Origin: Stictocephala bisonia
Lineage: Eukaryota; Arthropoda; Insecta; Hemiptera; Membracidae
Length of the DNA: 64,000 bases
Reading direction: 5' to 3'
NCBI GenBank assembly: GCA_035578905.1
Contig: JAQJVL010000030.1
Location: 2,509,801-2,573,800, forward strand
The notes beneath the pieces are model-generated. The model had not been told where the DNA came from and searched no databases. It worked only from the letters and a program-made list of their open reading frames with translations. Below are positions 1-11,560 of the stretch, piece by piece (the first letter of the stretch is position 1; every line of letters begins with the position of its first letter). The position numbers and the translations under genes are program-made.

Positions 1-2926
1 TTAATTCTACGTAATATCATACAACTTACATCTTTTTGAGGACTTTAAGAATCTTTTATAGCGGGTAGAATAGAAAAAAAAACACGAGCTTGTAGCACTT
101 TTGGAGTAAAGCTGAATTTTAAAAATGTCTAAAACAAAAACTTTTCAAGATAGGTCAGTGAAACTTTGACCACATGTGAAGAAGGTTGTTATTTGTAGTT
201 TGTTTAAATTCTGGAATGTTTACTCTTTTATCAAATAGTTTGTTGTAATTTATGTAAACCCTTGCAATCTGAAAATGGCTGATCATACAAACTTCCAAAA
301 GTGTTCAAAAATACCGGATTGAAAAATAAATTAAAATTAAAAAACGGTAAGTGCGATAACAAATCTTCAGATTTCAAATCACATGATAATTCAACAGACA
401 TCAATGTTCGATCATGTAAGTTATATGCTATTACGTAGAATGAAATAAGCTACATTTTGGTGTACAACACAACGAAATCGGATGAGTATTTATTTTGTAG
501 CAGAGGTTCAAACTCGAATACATTGCCTTTTGAAGCTGACAGTACATTGTTTTAAATCCCTCAAATTGAATAAAAACAGGTCCAATTTATTGTATCTATA
601 AGATTATGTGATAATATGACTTCTTGTATTTATATATTTTTAAGAAATGAGGTCGGATCGTTTTTAAGCTAACAAACAAAATATCAGCTGATTGGATTTT
701 TCAATAAAAGTCTTGCAGATCTGAGTGAAGTTTGCCATAAAACATGTCTGTTGCAAGTGGATTGGATGCAGAAGACACGTTTTGGCTATAAAGTAGAAAA
801 TAAAAAACTATTCTCTTGGCATCACAGTCCTTTTGGTAGATTTGACTTTTCTGCTTTTCTTTGTGTTAAGAATAAGTATGGAGCCCCACAGACTCTACGA
901 TATTTTGACATCCCCTCCCTCCACCAGAAGTCTGTAGATACATATATAAACTCAAAAAATGAGGACGATTTTCTAAAAGTGCAATGAGTAATGTAGAGTT
1001 AGTTGAATTATGTTGTAAGAACGTCCATTCAACATCACCTGCCCTACGTAAGCAAATCGGCAAGGGCTTCTCACTAACGCACTGAGTGGTGAGAGCAAGA
1101 GAGAGAGAACTACTCTTCCCGAATTGTGTAATTCAATTTAAAAGTTTTCATGGCAACCAGAATGATGAAGGCCGCGTGCTGGAGTAAAATAGCAAGCCCC
1201 ACCCATTACGTCATTATCAGCAGTGACCATAGGTTGGTTTTGGATTAGAACGACTAAATTAAATCATTATTTAGTATTCAAATAACAATTACTAATAACT
1301 ATAACACAATAAACAATTCTATTACAGTTTTATATATATATATATATAAAAATATATATATATATTTTTAACTAAACACTGTTGTAGAAGTTGAACACTT
1401 GAAGGCGGAAGTTAGTCACGCCGTGAAATAAGGCAGCTCACTGGTGGAACAATCCCCTCTGCTGCTGGAACCCCTACTTCACGCAGGTCGCTTACTGTCT
1501 GGCCCAATTATAACAAATATATCTGATGTATAAAATATTAAGGACACCGTTATGCCTATAATGGTTGCCAACAAACAGTATATACAAACATATCATTAAA
1601 ATAATTACCTTGCACTCTACTGTAGTAATTACATTGATTATTTAGATATATTTGTAAACATACGTTAGTCATGCTAGTTGAATATGACTAATGAAGGGTT
1701 ACAAACGGAACAGTGAGACCTTATTGTAATACTGCCTTACTGAGCATAACTGGATGTTTTTAGTTCAGCAGACAACTGGTTGACGTCCGCAAGGAGTAGC
1801 TCCACTGAGCACATGCGCAAAGAATACTCTTATCAGATACAACCTGGTGTAGGTTCCGTAGCCTGTATACCACACTATCTCAACCAACTCCATACTACTG
1901 CACATCTTCAAGGTAGATTCACTGCTGTTAGTCTAATATTTTCAGGCATTGATTTGGCCTCTCGTATCCCTCGGATTATCACTCAACGTGTAGGCAAGCA
2001 GAGTGAAATTCAGTCCGTGAGACATGTAGCAGCTACTCACCCTTTTGTAACTGCAATTTTTCTTCGTGCAGTGTTAGAAAATGGTAAATAAACCATTCTA
2101 TCAAGGTTTATAATTTAAGAAAAATACTGACAACATTTTGTAACAAATTTTTATATTCCCAGCAAAATACACTCGGCTTGTGATGAATTTAAGCCTCGTA
2201 TTTGGTTATGGTGAAACTGAAGTATCGGAATCCTACATATTCGTCAGCTATTCAAATCACCGCTTCCATTTAATCTTATTTACTGATTTATGAAATACAT
2301 TTGAATCTGCATACGAGATATTCTTACTCAGCTCAATGGAAAGTATTACACACTATTCTTTTATACCTATATTTGTCAGCCATGACTTGTTGGTATTAGT
2401 GGTTTTTACAAAATGTGGGATTCTGCTATAAACGTCGATAAGGATTAAATTTGGGATTCTGCTATAACATTAAATCGGGAAGGATGTATCATTGGATTAA
2501 GCTTTTAGTACAACATACTAAAAGCCCACTAGTAAGCATAACAATGCACAAAATAGCCATAACTGAACAACGGCAAAACACCGGGATAATACTGTGTATG
2601 TGCCATGTAGAAGCATGAAACTGCTGCACCATTCATTCACTTTACCCATTGTGTACACGTATTGTCAAGGGTTTATTCGATCCCCAACGTAATTGATATG
2701 GAATATTTTTGTATTACTTTAAGCTTTTTGACATTTGATCAGGAATAAGCGTTTAATACATAACATCGTGGTATGTGTGTATTTCTCTCTCAATCGCTCT
2801 TCAAAAAGTTCCTTAAGTACATATATTTTTCAAAATTACAAACAACGTTCATTCTAGCTCGCTTGATTGCTATAAGGAGATGAAATAAAATGTTGTCAGT
2901 TATTCTTTAAAAACTGTTGGGGGGTG
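1..2926. other. AT-rich stretch, no gene recognised
   Basis: I see no gene here. The only open frames of note are 78 codons at 751-987 (+) and 103 codons at 1780-2091 (+). Neither product resembles a family I know, and neither sits in an obvious exon context with a pyrimidine-rich acceptor and a good donor. A TA-rich microsatellite lies at about 1329-1367. The 1780-2091 frame has somewhat higher GC than its surroundings and could be an exon fragment, but nothing supports this beyond openness. Confidence 0.6.
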
Positions 2927-3175
2927 AGAAGGAGCTGACTCTCCCGCTAATGCAATAGGGTGGCAATCAGTCACAGTGGTGACACCTAACGGAGATACGA
3001 GTTAGCTCAGGTGTTCCTTACCTTCTCTCATTGCTATCTTACTAACGTATTTCTTCAAATTGTCGTTTGGTTGTAGCGTGGCGGGGTGGGAGGTAAGATC
3101 GAAGGAGCTGTCTCTCTCCACTAATGCAATAGGGTGGCAATCAGTCACAGCGGTGACACCTACCGGAGGTACAAG
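2927..3175 (+). repeat. Local direct duplication of about 75 bp
   Basis: The segment at about 2927-3002 recurs at about 3101-3175. Both copies start with GAAGGAGCTG and share the core AATGCAATAGGGTGGCAATC followed by a matching CAGTCACAG. They differ by scattered substitutions, so the duplication is not recent. The roughly 100 bp between them is not repeated. No coding potential is shared. Confidence 0.8.
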
Positions 3176-3188
3176 TCAGCTTGTAGGA

Positions 3189-3232
3189 ATTTCAAAAAAT
3201 AAGAGAGTACCGACTCTCTTATTTTTTGAAAT
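3189..3232. repeat. Perfect 20-bp hairpin with a 4-nt loop
   Basis: Bases 3189-3208 are the exact reverse complement of 3213-3232, with loop ACCG between. The arm contains A6 followed by TAAGAGAGT. Such a perfect short hairpin is unlikely by chance and may be a recent template-switch product or the core of a palindromic transposon relic. It lies just downstream of the duplication at 2927-3175. Confidence 0.85.
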
Positions 3233-3479
3233 AACCGTGTAAGGACATCTCGTTGGAAACAGCTCGCTACATACATCTGGGTGTCACATTACAAATGTCT
3301 ATAAAATGGCTAAGTGGAAATATATCCTCTTCTCTGATATTTTAGCATAAAAAACATAATCATGTACTTCAATGTATACCTTTGTAAATAGTTTTATGTA
3401 CAATTGATTAAATGGTTTATTTATTGTTTACGTGTAATTATGATGTGGCCTTATAATTATTTTCAGTTTCCTGTAAAAG

Positions 3480-3710
3480 TCTTGGTTTGTCATCCCCCTC
3501 CTACATTCTATACATATTGTAGAAGGGAAGTGTAACACTCCAGTCTCAGCTGCTCTTCTCTACTCATCAAATCTTTAATTAATTGTCTCCACTCCTTTTC
3601 CCTTTCCCCAGCCGCCCCTCTCTCACCACCCACCCTTCTATGACATCTACTTACTCTCATCTCTTGGAGAGTGTCTACCTATCTACTTGTCGGATTAACT
3701 TTAATTATCT
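3480..3710 (+). repeat. Pyrimidine-rich dispersed repeat, mate at 25780-26000
   Basis: A C/T-rich segment containing CTACTCATCAA and a run of CCACTCC/CCTTTCCC-type blocks. The reverse complement of about 25780-26000 has the same order of blocks: GGGAAGT, CAGCTG, CTACTCATCAA, TAATTG, CTCCACTCC, CCACC/CACCC. This points to two diverged, oppositely oriented copies of one element. The open frames across it (66 codons at 3583-3783; 88 codons at 25638-25904 on the other strand) are probably by-products of the biased composition. The rest of 3233-4084 shows nothing recognisable. Confidence 0.5.
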
Positions 3711-4084
3711 CTTTGAAACCCATTACAGCCCTAATTATTTTTGTATAATTTTACTAATTATAATTTTATATTTTATTTTATAACGTATCAGTTGTAATGT
3801 ATCTATCAATTTTATAGTAACAATCCTTCGACGATTTAGGTCTTTTATCTGTCCCTTTCTTTTATTATAAAACAAAATCAATAAAACGAACTGGTCCCAG
3901 TAACTATAATAGAACACTGATCGTGTCAACTTTAACCTCATAATTGCACGGAAAGATTTTAGTTCAAAGCTAGATTTGACGCGTAAACCCATTTCTATTG
4001 GTAATTTCAACAACTTTGGTATGGCGTAACTAACCACTTTTTAACGTGCAGGTGCCGTTTGGCAATTCAAATATTTTATAAAAT

Positions 4085-4130
4085 AATCTTATAAAATTGC
4101 TGCATGATACATTACTCATGCTTGTACATA
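4085..4130 (+). repeat. 46-bp direct repeat, left copy
   Basis: This copy matches 5869-5914 at 45 of 46 positions (A/C at one site); it begins AATCTTATAAAATTGCTGCA. The pair brackets the GT/GC microsatellite and the 31-bp satellite. The arrangement fits a segmental duplication, or ends of an element whose interior was replaced by satellite. Confidence 0.85.
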
Positions 4131-4191
4131 CCGTTTGGTTCCATATTTTTTCCTGTATGCGACATGGAAATATGTAGATTGATTTTTTATT

Positions 4192-4262
4192 TGTGTGTGT
4201 GTGTGCGCGCGCGCGCGCGCGCGCGCGTGCGTGCGTGCGTGCGTGCGTGCGTGTGTGCGAGT
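4192..4262. repeat. (GT)n-(GC)n-(GTGC)n alternating microsatellite
   Basis: About 70 bases of uninterrupted alternating purine-pyrimidine: GT dinucleotides, then a GC run, then GTGC tetranucleotides. Sequences of this type can adopt Z-DNA. The overlapping open frames on both strands (4104-4316 + and 4116-4376 -, Arg/Ala/Val/Cys or Thr/His/Ala/Arg runs) are translated microsatellite, not genes. Confidence 0.95.
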
Positions 4263-4816
4263 GTATATATTTTCAGGATTTATATTATATTTTTCAAGTT
4301 TGTATCTCATATTTAGTAAGGTATTGTGTACACACGCACAACCACACATAAATATATAGTATGGTATCAGATACAATGATGAACAGCTATTAAACAGTAG
4401 CCTAGTAAAACTTAGGCACGAGAGCTCTTTTTATTTATATAACATTTCGTTAATAAGAAACCAAATTTACACACATTTCATGTAAAACCACCCATCAAAA
4501 CATAGCGTCGATGAAACGTAAATTTGTTATGTAGACCTGGTTGTAATAATTAATAAATATAACGTCAATTTTACCCAGCATGCTCTCTAGGCCTGAGTGA
4601 CAATTGCAGTAACACCCCCTCACCCCTCTTCACCCTTCGAACCACAACACGGACAGCCCCTCACTCAGGATTATATATTTAATGTCAGTGTTGTAACATA
4701 ATGACGTTTGACCAATACGATTTCATTCAAACTGTTTAACAATAAAATTATGGATTACAAAAAGTATTGGAAAATATAATGTGTACGTCACACAATACAA
4801 AAGAATACAAAAAATG

Positions 4817-5731
4817 CACAAATATACTACAGTACAAGTACAAAATGCGCGAATATACTACAGTACACGTACAAAATGCACAAATATACTACAGTACAAG
4901 TACACAATACACAAATATACTACAGTACAAGTACACAATACACAAATATACTACAGTACACGTACAAAATGCACAAATATACTACAGTACAAGTACAAAA
5001 TGCGCGAATATACTACAGTACACGTACAAAATGCACAAATATACTACAGTACAAGTACACAATACACAAATATACTACAGTACACGTACAAAATGCACAA
5101 ATATACTACATTACAAGTACAAAATTCGCGAATATACTACAGTACACGTACAAAATGCACAAATATACTACAGTACAAGTACACAATACACAAATATACT
5201 ACAGTACAAGTACATAATACACAAATATACTACAGTACAAGTACAAAATGCGCGAATATACTACAGTACACGTACAAAATGCACAAATATACTACAGTAC
5301 AAGTACACAATACACAAATATACTACAGTACAAGTACATAATACACAAATATACTACAGTACAAGTACAAAATGCGCGAATATACTACAGTACACGTACA
5401 AAATGCACAAATATACTACAGTACAAGTACACAATACACAAATATACTACAGTACAAGTACATAATACACAAATATACTACAGTACAAGTACAAAATGCG
5501 CGAATATACTACAGTACACGTACAAAATGCACAAATATACTACAGTACAAGTACACAATATACAAATATACTACAGTATAAGTACATAATACACAAATAT
5601 ACTACAGTACACGTACAAAATGCACAAATATACTACAGTACAAGTACACAATACACAATTATACTACAATACAAGTACACAATACACAAATATATTACAG
5701 TACAAGTACAAAATGCACAAATACTACAGTG
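4817..5731 (+). repeat. 31-bp satellite, about 29.5 units, with a 4-unit higher-order repeat
   Basis: The unit begins CACAAATATACTACAGTACA and is exactly 31 bp with no net indel from 4817 to the start of unit 30 at 5716. Variants are ordered. From about 5158 to 5600 four unit types cycle: one ending ACAATA, one ending ATAATA, one ending AAAATG, and one starting CGCG with an ACGTAC arm. This gives a 124-bp higher-order unit. No repeat phase contains a stop, so all three forward frames are open; the 232-codon frame at 4767-5465 and five shorter overlapping ones are artefacts. The right edge runs straight into a degenerate PLE-type motif at 5729. Confidence 0.95.
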
Positions 5732-5770
5732 ATCGGCAAACCACATTTACCTTCCTCAGGCCAGAAGGAT
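5729..5770 (-). other. Degenerate PLE-type terminal motif at satellite edge
   Basis: Read on the minus strand, this has CCTGAGGA, then AGGTAAA, then GTGG...GCC and GATCAC. It lines up with the better preserved motif at 12174-12219, including a related continuation (CCAGA followed by AGGATT or AGTGAT). The GAAATC block has been deleted. I read it as a relic of the same terminal-repeat family, now fused to the 31-bp array. Confidence 0.45.
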
Positions 5771-5868
5771 TAGCAAAAGAATCATTTCTTTTTTGGAAAT
5801 TATGTTTTTCTCCATAATTTGGAGACATCAAAGTCATCCTCTTAGATTATCGTTAAATAATAACGTTT

Positions 5869-5914
5869 AATCTTATAAAATTGCTGCATGATACATTCCT
5901 CATGCTTGTACATA
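5869..5914 (+). repeat. 46-bp direct repeat, right copy
   Basis: Mate of 4085-4130, same orientation, one mismatch, start-to-start spacing 1784 bp. The flanking bases outside the 46 bp do not match, so the boundary of homology is sharp on both sides. Confidence 0.85.
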
Positions 5915-8060
5915 TAATTAAGTCTATATAGACTATGTAGAGAGACTATATATCATTTTTGGAGAAAGTTAAATCGCCTTCTTGTTCATAGATAGCATCA
6001 ATCGTGTTTTTGTTTCAGATTTTATTATTTTGTGAACCTGATACATCTATAAAATGTCTATTCATGCTTAAGAAAAATTATAACTGATAGTAATTTGCTT
6101 TCTGTATTTAAAAGCATATCAAATAAAAATTACAACGAATTACTGTCCAGTTGAAATAAGTAGAATTCGCTAATTGAATTATCACCACAGATATTGAAAC
6201 GTTCATTTTCAGAATTGCAATTGAATTTGACACATTTAACAAAACCTTCCAGACCAGAACTTGCCCGTGACTAACATTTGTGCTGATATTAATTATTATT
6301 AAAACCAATTAATTTATAATGATTTAATGTGTATATCAAATTTTCAATATTCAAATTCACTTCGTACATATTCTGTTTTATTATTTTATTGTTTGTTTGT
6401 GGTAATTAATTAGTATTTGAAAAGATAAATTTGTCTTGAATCTGTTATATAAATAACTGATTATATATTAACTAATCGTGTACTATACCACATTTTATAA
6501 AAATATCAATTGTTTCAGGACATAAATATTCTGATATATTTATTTTATCAATTTATTTATCAGTGGGTTAATAGGGTTGGGTTTTATCATTGGATACACA
6601 AAAAGGGGCGTGGCTGCTGAAACGGCTTTTACAAAATTAATCAATATCGTTCGCAAGTAGTATAAAGTGTATATCCACATTCCATAAGTTACTATCGGCC
6701 AATATCCATTCTGCTAATAATGGGAAAAATTTATAAAAATGTCCAGTACAATTTTACATTTCAATTGAAAAACAACATGACATTAGAAATATTAACAGCT
6801 CCATACTGCTCCAATTGACTGGCTTTACATATTATTTCTCACATACATTAAAGTGTAATAATTTTTTGCTGATAAAACAACTGTGTCACTGGAGATGTTA
6901 TTCATTTTCTGGATTCTTTGCAATTCTTCATAAACGAACATTTGTTACACTTTTACCTGTGAAAATCTAAACTTCAATCCATGTAAGTAAAAATGACAAT
7001 TCAATATTTCGTCAACACCAAACACAGCAGCTGCATTTGACAGTTGACGCTAATTACAGTATAATTTGCCAAATGGGTTCTGTTAAATCCACGTGGCTTT
7101 TCATTGTCATGACTAAACGTTAATCTACCAGAAATTATTTATTTCCTATGATAAAAATCACCAATACGAATTATCGCAACTGACATTGGTGCAACAAGTG
7201 TTCTCTCACAGTGTAAAAAATTATTTTTTACATACTTCAATATTTATCTAATATCATTTTCTATCCGTGTTTATAAAAGCAACAAAAATTGTTATTTTTA
7301 ACATGGATTTAGAATTATTTTAGATAATAAATCTAAATATATCCAAAATAATGTTTTTACTTGTTGATTAAAACCCTATTTATTATAATTGGTTATTTAC
7401 GTACTACATCACGAAAAATTACATTAATATGCATAAAGACATTTTTCCAAAATCAAAGTTGACATAATTGGTTGATAAAGTGACACAAATTTCAATAGCA
7501 AATATGAATAATAAAAGAAAGAATATGTTTAGAAATGCATTAAGTGATTATGAAACCGTTCCTCAAAAAAGAATTTCTCAAAGTATTTTTTATTATTATT
7601 TTTTATGAAAATTAAAAGGGGTTTGTTTGTTAAACTACATATATAAAATCGCTATATTAATCACTAATGTAATTTTGTTACAAAAAGTAGCAATACATCA
7701 AATTGCTAATTTTATTCTTGTGGAGTGTTGAAAATTGTTTATTTCTTAATACAGAATTCCCTCCTTCATCAGTTCAATTTACTAAGTTATTGTTGTTTAG
7801 AAATTGATGGAAAATAAGCAAATTACCGTTTTGTATAATTTTAAGCTTCACTGTATTAACCTTCATGAAGGTATTTTCTATCATAATACAGTCTGGCTTC
7901 TTTTATATTAAGTTGTTATTTTATAAATAACTAAACAGCTTTAAAAAAACCATTGCTATCGTCGCTATAATACTAGAATTATATGTTGACAAAACAATGA
8001 CTTCCTTACCACGTCGTTAAATAACTAATGGTCAACATCGACTAACTAATCTACATACAG
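5915..8060. other. AT-rich stretch, no gene recognised
   Basis: Very AT-rich sequence with only short open frames (longest 66 codons at 6108-6308 on the minus strand, unrecognised). I see no tandem repeat, inverted repeat or transposon signature here. Confidence 0.6.
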
Positions 8061-8502
8061 AATTAGTAATACAGTAATGTTATATACTAATGAGGAAAGT
8101 TCAGATGTTCAAAGAATTAGTAATATAGTAATGTTATATACTAATGAGGAAAGTTCAGATGTTCAGAGAATTAGTAATATAGTAATGTTATATACTAATG
8201 AGGAAAGTTCAGATGTTCAAAGAATTAGTAATATAGTAATGTTATATACTAATGAGGAAAGTTCAGATGTTCAAAGAATTAGTAATATAGTAATGTTACA
8301 TACTAATGAGGAAAGTTCAGATGTTCAAAGAATTAGTAATACAGTAATGTTATATACTAATGAGGAAAGTTCAGATGTTCAAAGAATTAGTAATACAATA
8401 ATGTTATATACTAATGAGGAAAGTTCAGATGTTCAAAGAATTAGTAATACAGTAATGTTATATACTAATGAGGAAAGTTCAGATGTTCAAAGAATTAGTA
8501 AT
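8061..8502 (+). repeat. 54-bp tandem repeat, 8 units, open in one frame
   Basis: Eight units start at the ATG of ATGTTATATACTAATGAGGA, beginning at 8077. A partial unit precedes them. Because 54 is divisible by three, one frame stays open for 146 codons (8077-8517), giving an 18-residue repeat MLYTNEESSDVQRISNIV. Differences between units are few: Y to H once, I to T in the SNI position, V to I once, and a silent CAA/CAG. No signal peptide or non-repeat domain is attached and the frame ends 5 codons after the array, so I call it a minisatellite. A short repetitive peptide exon is a remote alternative. Confidence 0.9.
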
Positions 8503-8517
8503 GTAATTTCCCAGTGA

Positions 8518-9293
8518 CTCTAGTTAAAACAAACAAGCCATCTGTATTCATTAGTCTATACTGTTCCGACGTTGAGTTTAACACTGTTATGTTACTAGAA
8601 TGATCACATACATTTTTTTTAATATTCATATTGTTTACAGAACATTCGGTTGCGTTATCATCTTCTTAATAATAGGATATCAAATCCAAAACATTTCGTA
8701 CTCATCGCGAAATTTCCGGAACCACTAAACAGATTATATGATGAAATTTTGAGAAATGTTAGCCTTTCTATCATAGAGGCCTTTTTAGAAAGGATTTCTC
8801 TAAATTCCATTTTCAGGGTAGAAACAGATCCTAAAGTTTCATTTTTATGAGAGTATCATTGGCATTAATTTAATAATTTATTTCAAACAGCTGATACCAA
8901 AAACGTAAACATAACACAAAATGTTGGCTAATTTAGTTTTTATTTTGAAATGTTTAATGTCATTTATACTTAATCTGACCCCCTCCCCCTTTGCATCCCC
9001 CTAAAGTAGACTTATTTTTTTTCTATACTATAAAATTGTGTTATATCTAGGAGAACGGAAGCAGGATGAGTTCTTTTATACTGGTATGATGGTTCAAAAA
9101 GAACCACGTATTGAAGTGTAAGCAAGCGAAAATAACCACACTGTAGCAAGCTAGAGCTGTCGCCTAGTTTTATAATTGTTAATTTTGTTTCGGCAAGTAT
9201 TTTTCACAATTTAAATGAAATTTTTTACAAATTACCATTACAACTTGATTGACGGTGCTCATTGTGTCTTTCCGTCCATTACATATCCAACTC
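8518..9293. other. No gene recognised
   Basis: AT-rich, with one unrecognised 66-codon frame at 8650-8850 (+). No repeat structure noted. Confidence 0.55.
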
Positions 9294-9349
9294 ATGTGAT
9301 ATTAAACATTCACATATGACTCACTTTATGTGAATGTTTAATATCACAT
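9294..9349. repeat. Perfect 23-bp hairpin with a 10-nt loop
   Basis: 9294-9316 is the exact reverse complement of 9327-9349, with loop TGACTCACTT. The arm begins ATGTGATATTAAACATTCAC. The perfect match suggests recent origin or conversion between the arms. Confidence 0.85.
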
Positions 9350-9523
9350 TCAAGTTTTTCAGATGATTGTGAAAGCTGTAATTAAATATAATCTCTTTGT
9401 GAAGGATTAAGGTGTGTTAAAAACTGGCCATGTGAGAGAGGTTAAATAAGAAAATACAAATAAGATAAATAAAGACACCTTTGTGAATCGCTATGGCCTT
9501 AAGAACGTAGTTTGCCGTTGTTA

Positions 9524-9561
9524 GTTTATTTATTTAAATATTGAAATTTAAATAAATAAAC
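9524..9561. repeat. Perfect 16-bp AT-rich hairpin
   Basis: 9524-9539 (GTTTATTTATTTAAAT) is the exact reverse complement of 9546-9561, with loop ATTGAA. It lies about 175 bp downstream of the 9294-9349 hairpin. The composition is simple, so chance is a little more likely here. Confidence 0.7.
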
Positions 9562-9654
9562 GTTCAGTAATCACTTGATTGTATTATGTTTCAAAGATAG
9601 TTTTACTGAATAAGAAGACATGACCTGAGTCATTTTAGAGTGTTTAGTGTTGAG

Positions 9655-9826
9655 CATTGGCCCACCCGCCCATCCATACATGTACATTGGCATTAACCCA
9701 CCCGCCCACCCATACATGTACATTGGCATTGGCTCACCCACGCATCCATACATTGGCATTGACCCACCCGCACACCCATACACGTACATTGGCATTGGCC
9801 CACCCACCCATCCATACACTTACATG
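9655..9826. repeat. Minisatellite, 36/30-bp units, 5 copies
   Basis: Units start CATTGGC and carry CACCC-rich blocks followed by CCATACATGTA. Unit lengths are 30 or 36 bp. Because these are multiples of three, frames stay open on both strands (9647-9943 +, 9571-9819 -). The products are Pro/His/Tyr/Ile or Gly/Met/Tyr repeats and are not credible proteins. The array is C-rich on the plus strand against an AT-rich background. Confidence 0.9.
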
Positions 9827-9829
9827 AGC

Positions 9830-10982
9830 ATTGTACAAATACTCAATAATATTTGTACATTTTGTATTTATGATGTCGTAAATTTTTGTTTTGTAATGTT
9901 CACTTGTGTGGCATTTCTACAAACAATTAATATGCTTTCTTAGATACTAAATATAAATAAAAAAAATAATGGACAGTAACTGTTATCACTAAAATACTGC
10001 GCAATACTCAGCTGCTACTTCATACTGTATAACATTAAACATTTAACTTCAGGACATTTCAATACAGTTAGAAAATTTATCGATTACAGTGAGTAATAGA
10101 GTTTTGAAATCAAACGAGAATATCAAATAATTTTATGAAATAATTTATGCACTGATGTGAGTTCAAATAAAACAACCAATCTGTTATACTCTACATTTTC
10201 AGTTTACAGCCACGTACAAACTGATATTTTTATTTTTATTTACGATGTAAAATCACTAAAAGTATCATCCTGAGATATCAGTATTTGCAACGAACGGTAC
10301 TACAGTAATTTCTGATGCTGCATTGTTTATTGAGAGTTCCTTCGGACGGAAATAAACAATTTCTGACTGATTACCGTTTATCGGTGTTAATGCAACGCTG
10401 CGTGGATTCAACAGGATCCACTTTCAAAACTAAACTGTAATCATTTTCAATTCGGTAGCTTATATATTCACAGAGTCGAAATTAGAAATTTTCTTTGTAA
10501 TAAGTGTTTAGTACAAATTGACACACATAGGATGTATAATAACAAAGTTTAAATAAAATTAAATTGTCTTTATTTAGGGGTGAAGCAATGATTGTAGAGT
10601 GCTCTCTAATACGTAATCCAACATTAAGGAGTTTTGTAACACAAAATAATCCGTCCTATCGACCGACATTAAATGTTACAATTTTGAAAGGTTTTAGTTG
10701 CCGGTAGCTAAGGAGCTAAGGTAAGCGTCAACATAAAGTGTTTACCCCCAACAGCACCCGTGTTTCGGAAATCACGATAAGACGTTGATTCAACGATCCT
10801 AGAGAACCAAAATGGGTTCTTTTAAGCAGACGAGAGGAACTGTATCTTAATTTGGAATCTCTCCCCACTAAAATCCATGGCATTTGATTTAGTTCACACG
10901 TTAATCATATCATTTATTTATAAAAGCATATATATATATATATATAGTAGAAAAGTTGTAATTCCTAGGGCTGCTATTTATA
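9830..10982. other. No gene recognised
   Basis: AT-rich with no recognised coding frame. A short (AT)n run lies at about 10928-10946, just upstream of the PLE relic. Confidence 0.55.
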
Positions 10983-11040
10983 ATAATGTTATAATAAAAA
11001 GCAATAACTGAGCACCCTTAAATAGTTTTTTATTAAATTA

Positions 11041-11079
11041 CCACGACCGGTTTCGGCATTTATGCCATCTTCATAGGTG
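11041..11079 (-). ncRNA. Hammerhead-like motif in PLE terminal repeat
   Basis: Minus strand, 5' to 3': CACC, TA, TGAAGAT, GGC-6 nt-GCC hairpin, GAA, palindrome ACCGGT, C, GTGG. The order matches a hammerhead ribozyme with a very small stem III: the palindromic ACCGGT would need a dimer or a minimal loop. The CTGAAGA box is damaged by two extra bases, and there is a bulged U before stem II that canonical hammerheads lack. It is therefore probably inactive here even if the family is active. It lies at the expected place, 3' of the GIY-YIG domain. Confidence 0.5.
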
Positions 11080-11168
11080 AATATGTGTTTACAAAACAAA
11101 TAAAATTAAGTAAATAATTATCATAAAGGAAACATATGTTAAATTAGTAAATATTTTTGTTTTGGTGG

Positions 11169-11560
11169 TTAGTTGTCATTGTGTGTGATGTTTCTTATAT
11201 GTATAATTGTTTCTAATATTAGGTTTCTTTTTTGTGTTAATATGGTGTTGATTAAATTATTGGGATTTTCTTTGTTGTGTTTATAAATTTCAAGTTCTTC
11301 TTGAGAATCTAGTTTTTTTGCTTTTTGAACCGAATTTTAGAATTTTCATGTTGGTTTTCATATTTGTGTAGTTTTGATTATTGTTTAGTAAGTGTTCTGC
11401 AAAGGAAGATTTCATTGAAGTTCTGTTGTTTGATTTTAGAGCTTGTATGTGTTCATTAAATCTTCGTTTAAATGATCGTCCTGTTTGTCCAATAAATAGT
11501 TTGGGCAGTCTGAACATTCAATTTTGTAAATTCCTGATTTTTCAAATATATCTTGGTTTT
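11169..11560 (-). pseudogene. PLE C-terminus with GIY-YIG endonuclease, frameshifted
   Basis: Reading from 11560 downward, one frame gives EKSGIYKIECSDCPN, the GIY half of a GIY-YIG nuclease with its Cys pair. A one-base slip then moves to the frame with IGQTGRSFKRRFNEHI (within 11290-11517), the YIG half with the conserved Arg and the EH segment. A second slip leads to LDSQEELEIYKHNK and then to a stop at 11169. GIY-YIG fused to reverse transcriptase is diagnostic of EN-positive Penelope-like retroelements, where it nicks the target DNA. The reverse transcriptase domain is not present, so the copy is 5'-truncated as well as frameshifted and cannot move by itself. Confidence 0.85.

Noticed and set aside
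1780..2091. 103-codon plus-strand frame
   Set aside because: Not recognised, and no acceptor or donor signals stand out. Chance frames of this length are expected in 64 kb.
4767..5465. Longest open frame in the window, 232 codons
   Set aside because: It is a readable phase of the 31-bp satellite. All three forward phases are open and give the same repetitive peptide.
4817..5731. CRISPR-like array
   Set aside because: Units are contiguous with no unique spacers, and the rest of the window is eukaryotic. The other arrays were rejected for the same reason.
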